Assembly (NCBI GenBank): GCA_022702705.1
Contig: CM040433.1
Span: forward strand, 18,112,682 to 18,176,681
Source of the DNA: Papilionanthe hookeriana x Papilionanthe teres
Lineage: Eukaryota > Streptophyta > Magnoliopsida > Asparagales > Orchidaceae
Length of the DNA: 64,000 nt
Direction: 5' to 3'
Position 1 is the stretch's first letter. Every line of letters begins with the position of its first letter. The position numbers and the translations under genes were made by a program. Shown here one piece after another: positions 1 to 10,159 of the stretch. The notes beneath the pieces are model-generated. The model searched no databases. It was given only the letters and a program-made list of their open reading frames with translations, and was not told the DNA's origin.

Positions 1-338
1 TGGATCAATCACCCAAATTACTCTTGCTGAGTGAATTAGGATGTTTGATTATCCTTGTAAGTAAGTTGACATTTTCATTTAATGCTTCATTTAAAAATTA
101 TGGTAATGAGAGTCTTTAGGGACAAGTTAGTTCATTAAAGATCCTAACCATTCTTAGTTAATGTCTGAGTTGATGGTTTCAGGGTGATTTAGTTTAGTTA
201 TAATATTTTGATCAATTATTTTAAGTTTGGAATAGTTTTTAAGTTGTTTAATTTAGTTATGTTTTAGTATTTTAGAAAGTCTTAACTTTTTTAGGTTCAT
301 TTTGAATATTTAATTTCCTTTTATTAGAACCTTGTGAT
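1..338 (-). repeat. Fragment of element A 3' LTR
   Basis: Nearly the same sequence recurs at about 17386-17733 inside the 5' LTR of element A, in the same orientation and with only scattered differences. Homology stops near 338, just before a run of AATTA-type pentanucleotides. It resembles A's LTR more closely than the LTR of element B (around 61260-61500), so I assign it to A's 3' LTR. No gene is visible. Confidence 0.8.
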
Positions 339-421
339 TAAATTAAAATCAAATCAAACTAAATTAAACTGAATTAAATTAAATTAAAATAAATTAAATT
401 AAATTAAATTAAATTAAATAA
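339..421. repeat. AATTA-type pentanucleotide repeat at an inversion breakpoint
   Basis: Degenerate (AATTA)n tract lying exactly where LTR sequence in one orientation (1-338) gives way to LTR sequence in the other (to 2505). The LTR of element B carries a much longer tract of the same repeat at about 61500-61760 at the equivalent place. Confidence 0.75.
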
Positions 422-2505
422 CCTCACTTAAGACATGAAGAAATAAATCTAAAATAACTTGAACACTATTCCAAACTTAAATCATTAATTTGAACTTAAA
501 TTTGAATCACAAATCATCAAATATCATTTTGCCTTTAGGAGCTTTAGTTATCATAACTCCTAAATAGAACATTAAAATGAAATGTTACTTCACTTATAGG
601 ACATTCAAATGTCCTAGTTCACCGAGCAAGTTAACAAAACTTGAAAACCTCGGACGATCGATTCATTTACACAATTAAATTCATTTGGACTTGAAACAAT
701 CCTAGAAATATTGAAAAGATGTTTAAGATTCTTCTTAAGCACTTCCTCAATATGATAGGATATTTACAAGAACAATTGAACTTAATTGTTCTTTGATGAA
801 GAAAATCGTCTTCAAACCAAAACGCAAAGAACCTAGACGTCATAGGAAACGACTAGCTATAGGATTAGGAATTTGGTAGAAAACCATAAACCTTTCCCTT
901 AGCTTTACCTAGGAACTTGCTTAAATATTCTAACCGTGTTTTAAGTGCAGCTTGGGATGACGGGAAGACCCTCCGGGTACGCTTTTATTTTATTGCGAGT
1001 TTATTTTATTGCAAATGCACTTTATTTTTCTTGCATGATAAACAACGGTTGCATGAAAACCGACACCTTTAGGACGTAAACCAAAACTGAAACCCAAAAT
1101 TAAAATAAAAGACACTACAAGATAAAATTCACCTCCACAACATTTCAAAATATAAGACAACTCAAAATTTAATCACAAACAGAACACAAAACTACAATTA
1201 CAACTAAATTAAAACGTCTTGTTGGATGATCGGGAATACCTCGGATGATGTAACCTACGTGTTGCTAACGGGATTTCCCACGGTCTAAATGAAAGTGTGG
1301 AACTCATTCGAGTTGAGTTTAGCAAATTCATCTGGACTAAGTGAATCCGATAAAAATAATGATGCCGGAAGGATGGAACCGTGGGATCTTAACCGGTGTC
1401 GTTATAATCAACTTTAAGATTTGTTTTAATTAAAACACAAAGAACACTTGGAAATTAAGACTTCTCTAAACCAGAACACTTCTCTCATCTCTTGATTTAT
1501 GATTTCTAAAACTAAACCTCTGCAACAACAAGGAGCTCGGAGCATGGTGGGCAGCACGGCCATCGTCGTCAGCAAAACTTGAACCTACATCAACAGAAAC
1601 TTTCTTAGAATTAAATAACAAAGCCATAGGACTTCGAGGTAGTTTGCTCTAGTGCAACATAAATCCTCAACTCTTCGTTAGGCATTTGCATTGCAAATTA
1701 AGCCCTAACCGGTCTTAGGATTCCGAGGTAGTCGTCCGGTACGACATAAACCCTCATATCTTCTAGGCAATTTGTATGATTCTATCATATAAATATAAGC
1801 CCTAATTAACTAAATTGGCAAGATTAAAACATTAAATAAACATTAGGACTTTCCTAAATCCAAGCCAAACAATAGGATAATCGGGAGATTACCGAAGTCC
1901 GCTTCGAATCCGTGATCTCTCCTACTTTTCTTCCTTTGAATTCCCAAAATAAAAATGTTCCAAATTTGATCCATTCCCTATTGAAATTCCAAAATTCAAC
2001 CCCTTGAAAACTTAAACTTTGAAATTCTTGAGAGCGAGAATTATTGATTATTATCGAGAGTTTTCTTAGGTGATTCCCATCACTTAAGATGTAATTAACT
2101 ATAGGGGCTTGCCCTTATAGGGAACTTTAAGAACCCGGGTAATATAAACCCTGTTTAATAGTTTCATATTAAGCGAGGGGAATTTGTCGGCTTATAAAAT
2201 TGGTTCGCGGACCAAACGGATGTCACAAACCTTTCTAGTTTATTTAATCGAGCCCCATTATCAAGCGAGTGTGTCTATTCTTCGGGATAGATACACGGTT
2301 TGTGGTGCGGCGCTCGTTTATATAAACTATTCGGGATGTGAGATCGGTTTGATTTCATATCTTAAAATTTTCAAATTTAAAATTATTTTCAAAATCAAAT
2401 ACTACTTTTCAAATTATTTATTTAAATTAAATTAAAATTCGCCGACAATTTTTGTAGGCGACTCTCTCTTCAAAATAAAACACACAACCTAAAAATATGC
2501 CGACA
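339..2505 (+). repeat. Inverted Tat LTR fragment (terminal ~2.1 kb)
   Basis: The reverse complement of this segment aligns with 59393-61500, the first 2.1 kb of element B's LTR, down to the terminal TGTCGGCA. Its CCGACA end at 2501-2505 is therefore a true LTR end. It is inverted relative to the flanking LTR pieces of element A (1-338 and 2506-3188) and replaces about 2.6 kb of A's 3' LTR. It keeps CpG sites that A's own LTR has lost, so it is probably a younger plus-strand copy of the B type, either a truncated element or a solo LTR. A sense-strand open frame at 2184-2435 is near-identical to one at 59479-59721 (minus), but that follows from overall sequence identity. No other gene is seen. 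Confidence 0.82.
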
Positions 2506-3188
2506 ATAGGGTATTAAGAGGTTATTTGGAGGGTATTGTGATTTAAGAGGTGGGAATTGTTTCAAAATGATTTTTTGGATTTTTGGGAATTTTGGATGAT
2601 TTTTGGGAAATTTTAGAGATTTTTATGGTTGTAGTGGTATTTTGGGTAATTTTAGGTAGGCTTGAGGACCCAATGTCAAAACCAGGAATTTTGGCAAAAA
2701 TGGAATTTGGTTATGGTAGAAGGAGTGAAGAAGATTAGAGTGAGGCATGGACCAAGAAATGTCCATTTTTAACATCTCATATGTTGTTCCTAACCCTCTT
2801 AGCCAAGGGGCTAGGGGTTTAGACTTATCCATATGAGTGCTCTAATGAACCAGGGGTCAAGATTGGGTAGGGATAGTTTAGGGTTTAGGATGAGAGTGCA
2901 GTGTGTGCAAGCCAAACCTCACCAAGACCAGGCCACTCAGGGTTATCGTAAGGCTTGAACATCCTATAGAATTCATCTTTGTTTTCCTTCACATTGGTCC
3001 CAACCTCCAAGTGATTTGGAGTTTGATGACCATCTATGTAAGATTCCAAAGAGAATCAAGATTTGGTTTGAATTTCTAAATGGTGGGTTCCATCTCTAGT
3101 CTTCTAGGATAGTCAAAGGGAAAACCTATGGCTAGATTCTAAGCACTAAGAGGAAAGAAAAAAGACCTCACAAAAAATGAGGTCAACA
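2506..3188 (-). repeat. Terminal segment of element A 3' LTR
   Basis: Matches about 20330-21023 of the 5' LTR in the same orientation, ending in the same TCAACA terminus at 3183-3188. On the element's strand this end reads TGTTGACCTC and is the LTR 5' end. It includes G/T-rich text (2506-2660) with short GGGTATTTTGG-like motifs that resemble the reverse complement of the satellite at 28361-43590. No gene. Confidence 0.85.
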
Positions 3189-3203
3189 AATGGACCCCCA
3201 ATA
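3189..3203 (-). other. Polypurine tract of element A
   Basis: On the minus strand a purine-rich stretch around ATTGGGGGTCCA lies directly before the LTR start TGTTGACC. This is the place and composition expected for the plus-strand primer of reverse transcription. The same motif recurs beside element B's 3' LTR at 43736-43750. Confidence 0.7.
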
Positions 3204-3539
3204 TGTGTGGTGTGCTAACCAAGCACACTGCACGTATTGGCGTTGACCGAAGAGATCAACAAAACCAACACAGACGTCCAAGTATCACACTTAGAACGAA
3301 GCGTAGAAAACTTCCCGCTGGGGAGTATCGAGTAAATCTCCAAGACTGAATATTCCAGAACTCTCGCTGGGGAAAAGGAGGTGAATCCCAAATCACAAGA
3401 TCTGGAGAATTAGATTCGTTTCATTTTTTATTTCAAGTTTTAATTTTGAGTTTGAATTTGATTTAATCAAGGTTGCAATTTAAATTAAGGTTTAATTTAA
3501 GATTGATTTTAATATCGATTTTCATGGAAATTTTGAATT

Positions 3540-4200
3540 TGGAATGAGAATTGGAACCTAGGTCCCAACCTCGGGATTGAAAAGAGATATGGAATTTAGG
3601 CTCCAGCCTCAAAGATTTGAAAGAGAACTGGAATTTAAGCTCTAGCCTCAAAGAGAACTGGAAGTTTGCCTCCAGTCTCAGAAGTTTGAAAGAGAACTAG
3701 TATTTAGGCTCTAGTCTCAAAAAGAGAACTGGAAGTTAGGCTCCAGCCTCGAAAGTTTGAAAGATAACTAGAATTTAGGCTCTAGTCTCAGGAAGAGAAC
3801 TGGAAGTTAGGCTCCAGCCTCGAAAGTTTGAGAGAGAACTAGAATTTAGGCTCTAGTCTCAGGAATAGAACTGGAAGTTAGGCTTCAGCCTCAGAAGTTT
3901 GAAAGAGAACTAGAATTTAGGCTCTAGTCTCAAGAAGAGAATTGGAAGTTAGGCTCCAACCTCGGAAGTTTGAAAGAGAACTAAAATTTAGGCTCTAGTC
4001 TCTTCTTTAGGCTCTAGTCTCACGAAGAGAACTGGAAGTCAGGCTCCAGCCTCGGAAGTTTGAAAGAGAACTAGAATTTAGGCTCTAATCTCAGGAAGAG
4101 AACTGGAAGTTAGCTCCAGCCTTGGAAGTTTGAAAGAGAACTAGAATTTAGGCTCTAGCCTCAGGAAGAGAACTGGAAGTTAGGCTCCTGCCTCGGAAGT
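3540..4200. repeat. 71-bp tandem repeat in element A 3' UTR
   Basis: About nine copies of a unit of about 71 bp. Each is made of two related ~35-bp halves: GAACTGGAAGTTAGGCTCC(AGCCTC) and GAACTAGAATTTAGGCTCT(AGTCTC). For example the GGCTCTAG motif recurs at 3708 and 3779. The array lies between the polypurine tract and the ALKBH gene, in the 3' UTR. Hypervariable 3' UTR tandem repeats are known for Tat/Ogre elements. Element B has a different array at the same place. Confidence 0.88.
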
Positions 4201-4879
4201 GATCTATAAGAAGAGGGACCCAGTCCCATGCCATCATAACCAAATTTAACAAAGTTCATGGCTCTGTGCCAATAAAACTAGTCAATCCTTTAACACAAAG
4301 AAGAAAGATAATTGAAAGGTTCGAATAGACGGATTCAGAATGAAAATCAAATAAAGGTTTAGATTCATTTTGTTTGTTTTTAGAGATTCGATTTTCGAGT
4401 TTTCGTGTTATTTTGGAATTCATTTCGACATTCAGATTCTTAAAAGAGTTCTTATTCATTTTCTTTTTTTCTCCCTTTTTTGTTGATTTATGTTCAATTT
4501 TGTTTTATCTTATTTATTTGTTTGTTTTAAATCGTTCTTCATTCGAAGTTCATTTAACTTAGTGGTGTTTCCCAGTCAATTTGCACAAAAGAAGTGAAGG
4601 AAAACATGACAAGGTCGTTTCAATTTCAATTTGTTGAAAATACATCATATAGCCTGATCCAAAACATGATGATATTTTCCTTGAAGATTAAGCATCTCAT
4701 ACAATCCACATAAATCCAAAAATAGACTGCATAAGATTCCTGTCGGTTCTTCCAAAAACATCTGTCAAAATCCATGTCTGAATAGTGAGACACATGGATA
4801 ATAACATCACCTTCCAAGACATCCTTGGCAGGAAATGTCGTTCGGATGTGCATTGGAGGTGTGCTACTTTCCATGTAGC
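4201..4879 (-). other. Element A 3' untranslated spacer
   Basis: Non-coding stretch between the ALKBH stop codon and the tandem array. Parts recur in element B (about 45860-46596), including CCATGCCATCA, TCATGG(T/C)TCTGTG and the text just downstream of the ALKBH stop. Short open frames here look spurious. Confidence 0.6.
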
Positions 4880-5623
4880 TCACAGCTTGTATGGCTGAAG
4901 GCTCTCTAACTTTGGATCCGGCTGAAAGTGGAAAGAAATTTTGCTGTCGTCCATCCTCCTAAAAGTGATGGAGATTCGCTGACCAGGCTCCCCTGGAATG
5001 TAGTGTTTTGCTACGTCTGCTCCATTTCCTTTTAGCAACAAGACGAAACCTACCAGTAGAGGTATTTCCACCGGCCCTCGGAATTTCCCTGGGCATGCTA
5101 TCCGTAGGACTGATTCGAACATGATGTTACACTGGTTGATAAAAGACACTGTGCTGAAAGGTCTGACGAAGTTGTGATGATCAATGTGTGGTGGTAAGCA
5201 GTCGCCTTCCTTGTATATGTTGATAATGCAGGTGTTGGGTATGCAATCTGCAGGTAGTACCCTCCATGTCACCATCCTTTTAATGATTCTCGGCATTGGA
5301 TCCACCTCACTGCTATGGAGTATCCCTGGTGGATTTCCTTTCCTGTCCTCGGCGAAGTTGTAACAACACTCGTACTGGATTGTAACTCTTCCTTTTCCTT
5401 TCATCCACCTTTAGGGTTCTGAGTAGGTCTTCTCTCTCAAACAACCAGTTCGACCCATTTTCTGAAGCTCAACGACGCAGTCCACAATCTGCTGCTGCTC
5501 GTAGTCTGAAAACACATCTGTATGCAGCTCAAGGCCCTCCAAGATGTTGATCCTCTTTCCTCGAATTCTTTCAAAAAATTTAAATATCTTCTTCTCAACT
5601 TTTTGCAGTATCTCCAGCTAGTA
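4880..5623 (-). pseudogene. ALKBH9/10-like 2OG-Fe(II) dioxygenase carried by element A
   Basis: AlkB-family oxygenase, the fold that oxidatively removes methyl groups from nucleic acids using Fe(II) and 2-oxoglutarate; the closest relatives I recognise are plant ALKBH9/10 m6A-RNA demethylases. The readable frame starts near 5623 with a KVEKKIF segment and LEGLELHTDVF, then meets a TAA stop at 5411-5413. It continues as a 174-residue frame from the ATG at 5402-5404 to 4880. In that frame NPPGIL, an HID motif (His73, Asp75), KGNGADVAKH (His134) and RISITFRRMD (Arg143, Arg149) are all present, so the iron and 2OG ligands are complete. It lies between integrase and the 3' LTR, on the element's coding strand. 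A second copy is in element B. The stop upstream and lack of a clear start mark it as decayed. The substrate is inference. Confidence 0.87.
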
Positions 5624-5699
5624 CTCTGGGATTATCTATAATCAGCAAGGTCTGGTAACGTACTGTGGGATGTATGGTTAAACCCCAGCACGCTCTCCT

Positions 5700-6352
5700 G
5701 CATGTCTCGGGTCCTCGGGGATATTCTCTGTCAAGACATCCTCCGGGGTTGCTTTTGCAACAAGACTCTTCAGTACTGGTATGTCCACCTGGCGTTGTGG
5801 CGTTGATTCTGTTTCTGATCTTCTTGGAATCTCTTTCATCTTTTCTGCTGTCCTTGGAGTTGATCTTCTCTTTTCTGGTCCCTACCGAACCAGTTTCTTC
5901 GAAGTACTTGCACTAACGGTAGCAACTGTCTCTTCATGCTGGTTCGTCGCTAGCTTGCTCAGCATCCTGTGAATGCGGCGGTTCTTATTTCTTCGCTGTG
6001 CAAGAGTGAAGGTAGCTCTCCTTACCTCCTGAACCTCTATGGGCACGACACTGATAAGCCTGTCCTCTGCTGTAGCAACCACTTACTTGACTTTCTTGTC
6101 TGCTCCAGTCTAAGTGGCGTTTACTTTCCTCTTTTTTTTAGTAGACTGCTGACTTGGGCCTCCCAGTCTCATCACTGTCTGGCTGCGGAATTCGTCCCGG
6201 TCGACCGGGGTCCAATCGGCCTTTTCGTATTGTAGCATGACTGGTGCAAAATCTGAGTCAATCTCAATCACGGCCCCATCCTTCATCTTCTTTCCGTCGA
6301 TTGCTAGACTCACGCCATTCTTAAAATTCAGAACCAACCGCCCGTTTGACAT
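5700..6352 (-). pseudogene. N-terminal part of the ALKBH ORF, related to ORF0
   Basis: Two minus-strand open pieces (6352-6110 and 6082-5882) lead into the ALKBH domain and probably formed its N-terminal half; they are in broken frames. The first begins MSNGRLVLNFKNGVSLAI, which resembles the start of ORF0 at 15052 (MSAPKLIFSFTNGMDLAI). The second contains TLAQRRNKNRRI, matching TLTQRRNKNRKI in ORF0 near 14570. The first piece ends in a lysine-rich KKKRK run, a possible nuclear signal. I know no function for this module. It could be a protein-binding or localisation domain shared by the two proteins. Confidence 0.6.
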
Positions 6353-6690
6353 TTCCCTGCGAACAAAGAGGAAAGGATCAGGGGCTGTACTAAGAACGAG
6401 AACAATAAGAAAATTTACTTATTAATGGAAAATTCTTATTCATTTCTTTCAAATTTTAATAAAAACAAGGAAAAGATGGGGAAAGCTCAGGAGTGATATT
6501 GATTTGAAAGGAATGATCAAAATTTTATTATTATGATTTCACATATTTTCTTTTTTGTTAACACACATTTTTTTGTTTACCATTTTTTTATCATCCATTT
6601 TTTTTTAATTTTGGGTTCGGACCCAGTTATAAGTGATTACTGTGCCCGTGCTTCTAGGAATGAGACTTCATTTTTTAAAGTTCATTCTTC
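6353..6690 (-). other. Spacer between integrase and ALKBH ORF
   Basis: AT-rich non-coding sequence of about 340 bp with T-runs. No gene or clear signal is seen; it could hold a leader or splice signals for the 3' ORF. Confidence 0.5.
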
Positions 6691-7966
6691 GAAACATTAG
6701 GTTGTGTAATACTTCTTCAAATATCGTTCATTGATTGGAAGCATAGATCGTTTTCCACGGCAATTCATAAGTTGGTAGGAACCTCCAGAGTAGACTGTCT
6801 CGACCACGAACGACCTCTTCCAAGTCAGTTCAAATTTACCTTCTATCTTGAGGTGTGCAAGAATAGGTCTCTTAAGAACTAAAATCAAGTCACCGACCTT
6901 GAACGTCCTTGGGCGGACCAGTTTGTCATGGGCTTAGATCATCTTGACTTGATACAATTCCAGATTCTGCTGTGCTGAATGTCATTTCCCTTCCAAGCTT
7001 TCTAATTCTTCCAGTCTTAACCTGGCGTTCTCTTATGTAGTAATTTTATTCGCAACTGCAATTCTGAGAGATGGAAGCTGAACTTCCAAGGGCAAGACGG
7101 CCTCGGACCCGTACACTAGAGCGTAGGGCGTAGACTGAGTAGGAGTTCTGAAAGTTATTCTGTAGGCCCATAAGGCTTCTAATAACTTCTCGTGCCAATT
7201 TCTTTTGTTGTCGTCCAAAGTTTTCTTTAGGATTTGGATGAGATTTTTATTAAAAGCCTCGGCCAAGACATTTGCTCTTGGGTATTAGATCGTCAAATAG
7301 CGCCAGTCGATCCCGTGCCTTCTAGCAAAACTGTTGATCTTCGTACTTCTGAATGCTGACCCGTTATCTGAAATGATTCTGTGTTGTACCTGAAATGGTA
7401 GACAACTTGATTCCTGAAGAACTGTAGCGCGTGATGTGCCTTCACTTCTCTGAGCGGTACTGTTTCTGCCCATTTGGAAAAGTAACCTGTAGCTGCGAGA
7501 ATGAAGTGATGTCCTCTTGAAGAAGGTGGTTCTATCGGACCTATAATGTCTGTGCCCCAACACTCAAATGGCCATGATGCGATCGTCGGATGTAGCACAT
7601 TTGGAGTTTGATGTAGAACCACTCCATGCACTTGGCACTGGTGACAAATTTCATGCAGTCGGTCGTCATCGAGGGCCAATAATACCTTAGTCTTTTAATC
7701 TTCATTTTCATCTTCAGACCCAACTGATGAGCACCACAAAGTTCTGAGTGCACCTCTTTAACAATTTCACGAGCCTCAGACCCACTAAGACACCTTAGCC
7801 ACATTTGATCGAAAGACCATCTGTACAAAGTATTATTTTTTAATACGTATGACAGAGTTCTTTTCTTAATCTGATGGGCTATTGAATTATCATCCGTTAG
7901 GTTTTCTATTTGCAGGTAGTCTATTAATGGCTGCCGCCAATCCTCTGTAGTTTCTGCCACTGCTGC
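6691..7966 (-). pseudogene. Integrase of element A
   Basis: Integrase inserts the cDNA into host DNA. Read right to left over several frames: a zinc-binding region (7960-7541, with a CHQCQVHG-like segment), the catalytic core with WGTDIIGP (first Asp) and ISDNGSAF (second Asp), then EAFNK with the catalytic Glu near 7262 and LLEALWAYR..TPYALVYG. The C-terminal part is 6888-6697 (RGKRSMLPINERYLKKYY). The core residues D, D and E are all visible. Frame changes near 7540, 7290 and 6900 break the gene. No chromodomain is seen, as usual for Tat. It follows the archaeal-type RNase H, which is the normal Tat order. Confidence 0.9.
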
Positions 7967-7972
7967 AACTGT

Positions 7973-8655
7973 TTATTCTTCTCTTTCTGATTGGTGTATT
8001 GCATCCATGTTGAGTTGTGATAGGACCTGTCGCCCTTGAACTGACATTTCAACTGATTCATCCTGTAAGCAAGCAAATTCTTTTACAAGGCGGGCTAACG
8101 CGTCTGCGAGAGCATTCTCTTTTCTGTGAATCTTGTAGATCGTTACATTCAGAATCTGCTTTAGCAACTTCATTGCAAATACTGAAAGTATTGCTTGAGT
8201 CTTGGTTTCAGAATCTTGTATTGTCCGGCGACCTATTGTATGATCAACTAAGAATCTCTGTAGATGTTGATGTCTGTTATACCCATCTAAATGGTTAACT
8301 CTAGTCCAGTTATAAGGGCTTCATATTCTGCTTCGTTGTTTGTACATGGTTTTGTTAAATGGTAGGAGTACCTTAACATTCCCTGCTCTGGTGTTATAAA
8401 GATTAGTCTGATTCCTGCCTTACCGGGCACTATCATTTGTAATTTTTTGTCTTTCTGTGTTGAGGACGCTCCGTCGAAGTACAGTTGCCAATGCTGATCA
8501 TCGGGGTCTTCTAAGCTCATTATCTGTTCATCTGGCAAGTCGTCATTAAGAGGCGATTCTGCCGGTAAAGGATATGCTACGAGGAAGTCTGCTAGGACTT
8601 GTCCCTTTACGGCACGAAGAGGAATAAAAGTTATATTGAATTGCAATAGTATCAT
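7973..8655 (-). pseudogene. Second, archaeal-type RNase H (aRNH) of element A
   Basis: Additional RNase H domain between the RT-linked RNase H and integrase, a hallmark of the Tat lineage. The segment 8655-8287 contains LYFDGASS (first Asp) and NNEAEYEALITGLELT (Glu). An acidic D-S motif follows near 8240 but is directly interrupted by a TAG stop. The last part (8173-7973) has KIHRKENALADALARL, the usual C-terminal signature. It degrades RNA in RNA-DNA hybrids, and may take over from the weaker RT-linked RNase H. The stop makes it a pseudogene. Confidence 0.87.
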
Positions 8656-8736
8656 TGACCACCTGGAAGTCTGCCAGCAAGTGTCAGACAGGTCATCAAG
8701 TATTGCAATAGATTAAACTTCGAAATAAGGTTGACC

Positions 8737-10159
8737 TTATGAGAAGCATGACCTTATGAGAAGCATGTAATGCCTGAGCTTTTCGGAGGCGAAGATTAGG
8801 GCGAAACAATGCTTCTCAATCGAAGGATACTTTACCTCTGTTGGAATTAGACGACGACTCAGGTAGTAGAGAGCATTTTTTTTACCCTTGTCATTGACCT
8901 GGGCTAGCAGGGCTCCGAGGGAGTCGTCTAAAGTCGCGGTATAAAGTATCAACGGTCGACCCGAGACTGGGGCTGCTAAGACAGGAGGTGTCATTAAATA
9001 TTGCTTAATGTCCTCGAAGGCCCGCTGTCATTTTTCTTCCCAAACGAATTTGGCGTCCTTTTTAACCAATGCCGAGAAGGGCTGACACCTACCTGACAAA
9101 TTCGAGATAAAGCGTTGAAGATATGCCAACTTCCCTTGAAAGGATCGTAGTTGTTTCAAAGTTTTGGGAGGCGACATTTCTAAGATAGCTTTAATCTTCT
9201 CCGGATCGATTTCAATTCTGCGATGTCGGACAACAAATCCTAAAATTTCCAGAAGGTGAAGCCGAAGGCGCATTTCATTGGATTCATCTTAAGATTAAAT
9301 TGTCTTAATTGCTCGAAAACAATTCTCAAATCATACAGGTGATCTTCCTTCAGTTTGCTCTTGATGACCACATCATCCATGTAGCACTCGACTTGGTTGT
9401 GAATGAGATCATAAAAAATCCTCCTCATTGCTCTTTGGTAAGTTGCTCCTGTGTTCTTCAACCCGAAAGGCATTATTGTGTAGCAGTACACTCCGATTGG
9501 CGTTCTGAAGGCTGTGAGCTTCTCATCTTCTGGTGCCATCTTTATCTGATTGTATCCTGACGATCCATCCATGAAAGAGAAGATCTCGTGCGTCGAAGCG
9601 ATGTCGATCATCAAATCTGGAATTGGTAGTGGGAATTCGTCTTTTGGGCACACTTTGTTCAAATCTCTGAAATCCATGCAGATTCTGATATGACCGTTCT
9701 TCTTTCTGATCGGTACCACATTGGCTAACCAAGTTGAATATTGTTCTTCACGGACAAATTTAGCATTGATGAGCTTCTTAACTTCAGCTATACTTGTTGT
9801 TCAATCTCTAGACGCATTCTTCTAGGAGCTTGTCTGACTGGAACGACAGTGTGATCTACTCCTAGCTTGTGAACTGTGACTTCTGGAGCTAATCCCGGCA
9901 TTTTATCGTAACTCCAAGCAAAACAGTATATGAAATCCATTAGTAGCTTGATCATTTCTTCGGAGTCTTCTTTATTGAGTAAGGAGCTAACAAAGGTCGG
10001 CCTAGGCTCTTCGCTAGTACCTAAGTTAACTTCCATTAACTCTTCTATTGTAGATTTAATTTCTTCTTCAAATTCTGGCGGAGCGTCTCCGACTAGTAGA
10101 TCTTCAAGATCATTTGAAACTTCCAAGCAGTCTTCATTAGGCTCGCAAGTGATAACCAA
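8737..10159 (-). pseudogene. Reverse transcriptase-RNase H of element A
   Basis: Polymerase that copies the element RNA into DNA. The frame at 10159-9788 ends with VVPVRQAPRRM, the usual entry into RT. RT proper is 9719-9240: VPIRKKNGHIRICMDFRDLN, FPLPIPDLMID, FMDGSSGYNQI, MPFGLKN and the intact catalytic YMDDVVIKS. Thumb/connection follows at 9273-9028 (LRSFQGKLAYLQRFI). The RT-linked RNase H is 8994-8737 (DDSLGALLAQ, YYLSRRL, YPSIEKHCFALIFA), with a divergent first motif. Frames change around 9790, 9250 and 9010. Downstream (leftward) comes the aRNH. Confidence 0.92.

Noticed and set aside
5665..6235. Several plus-strand open frames opposite the ALKBH ORF
   Set aside because: They are antisense to the real coding strand, which shows domain motifs.
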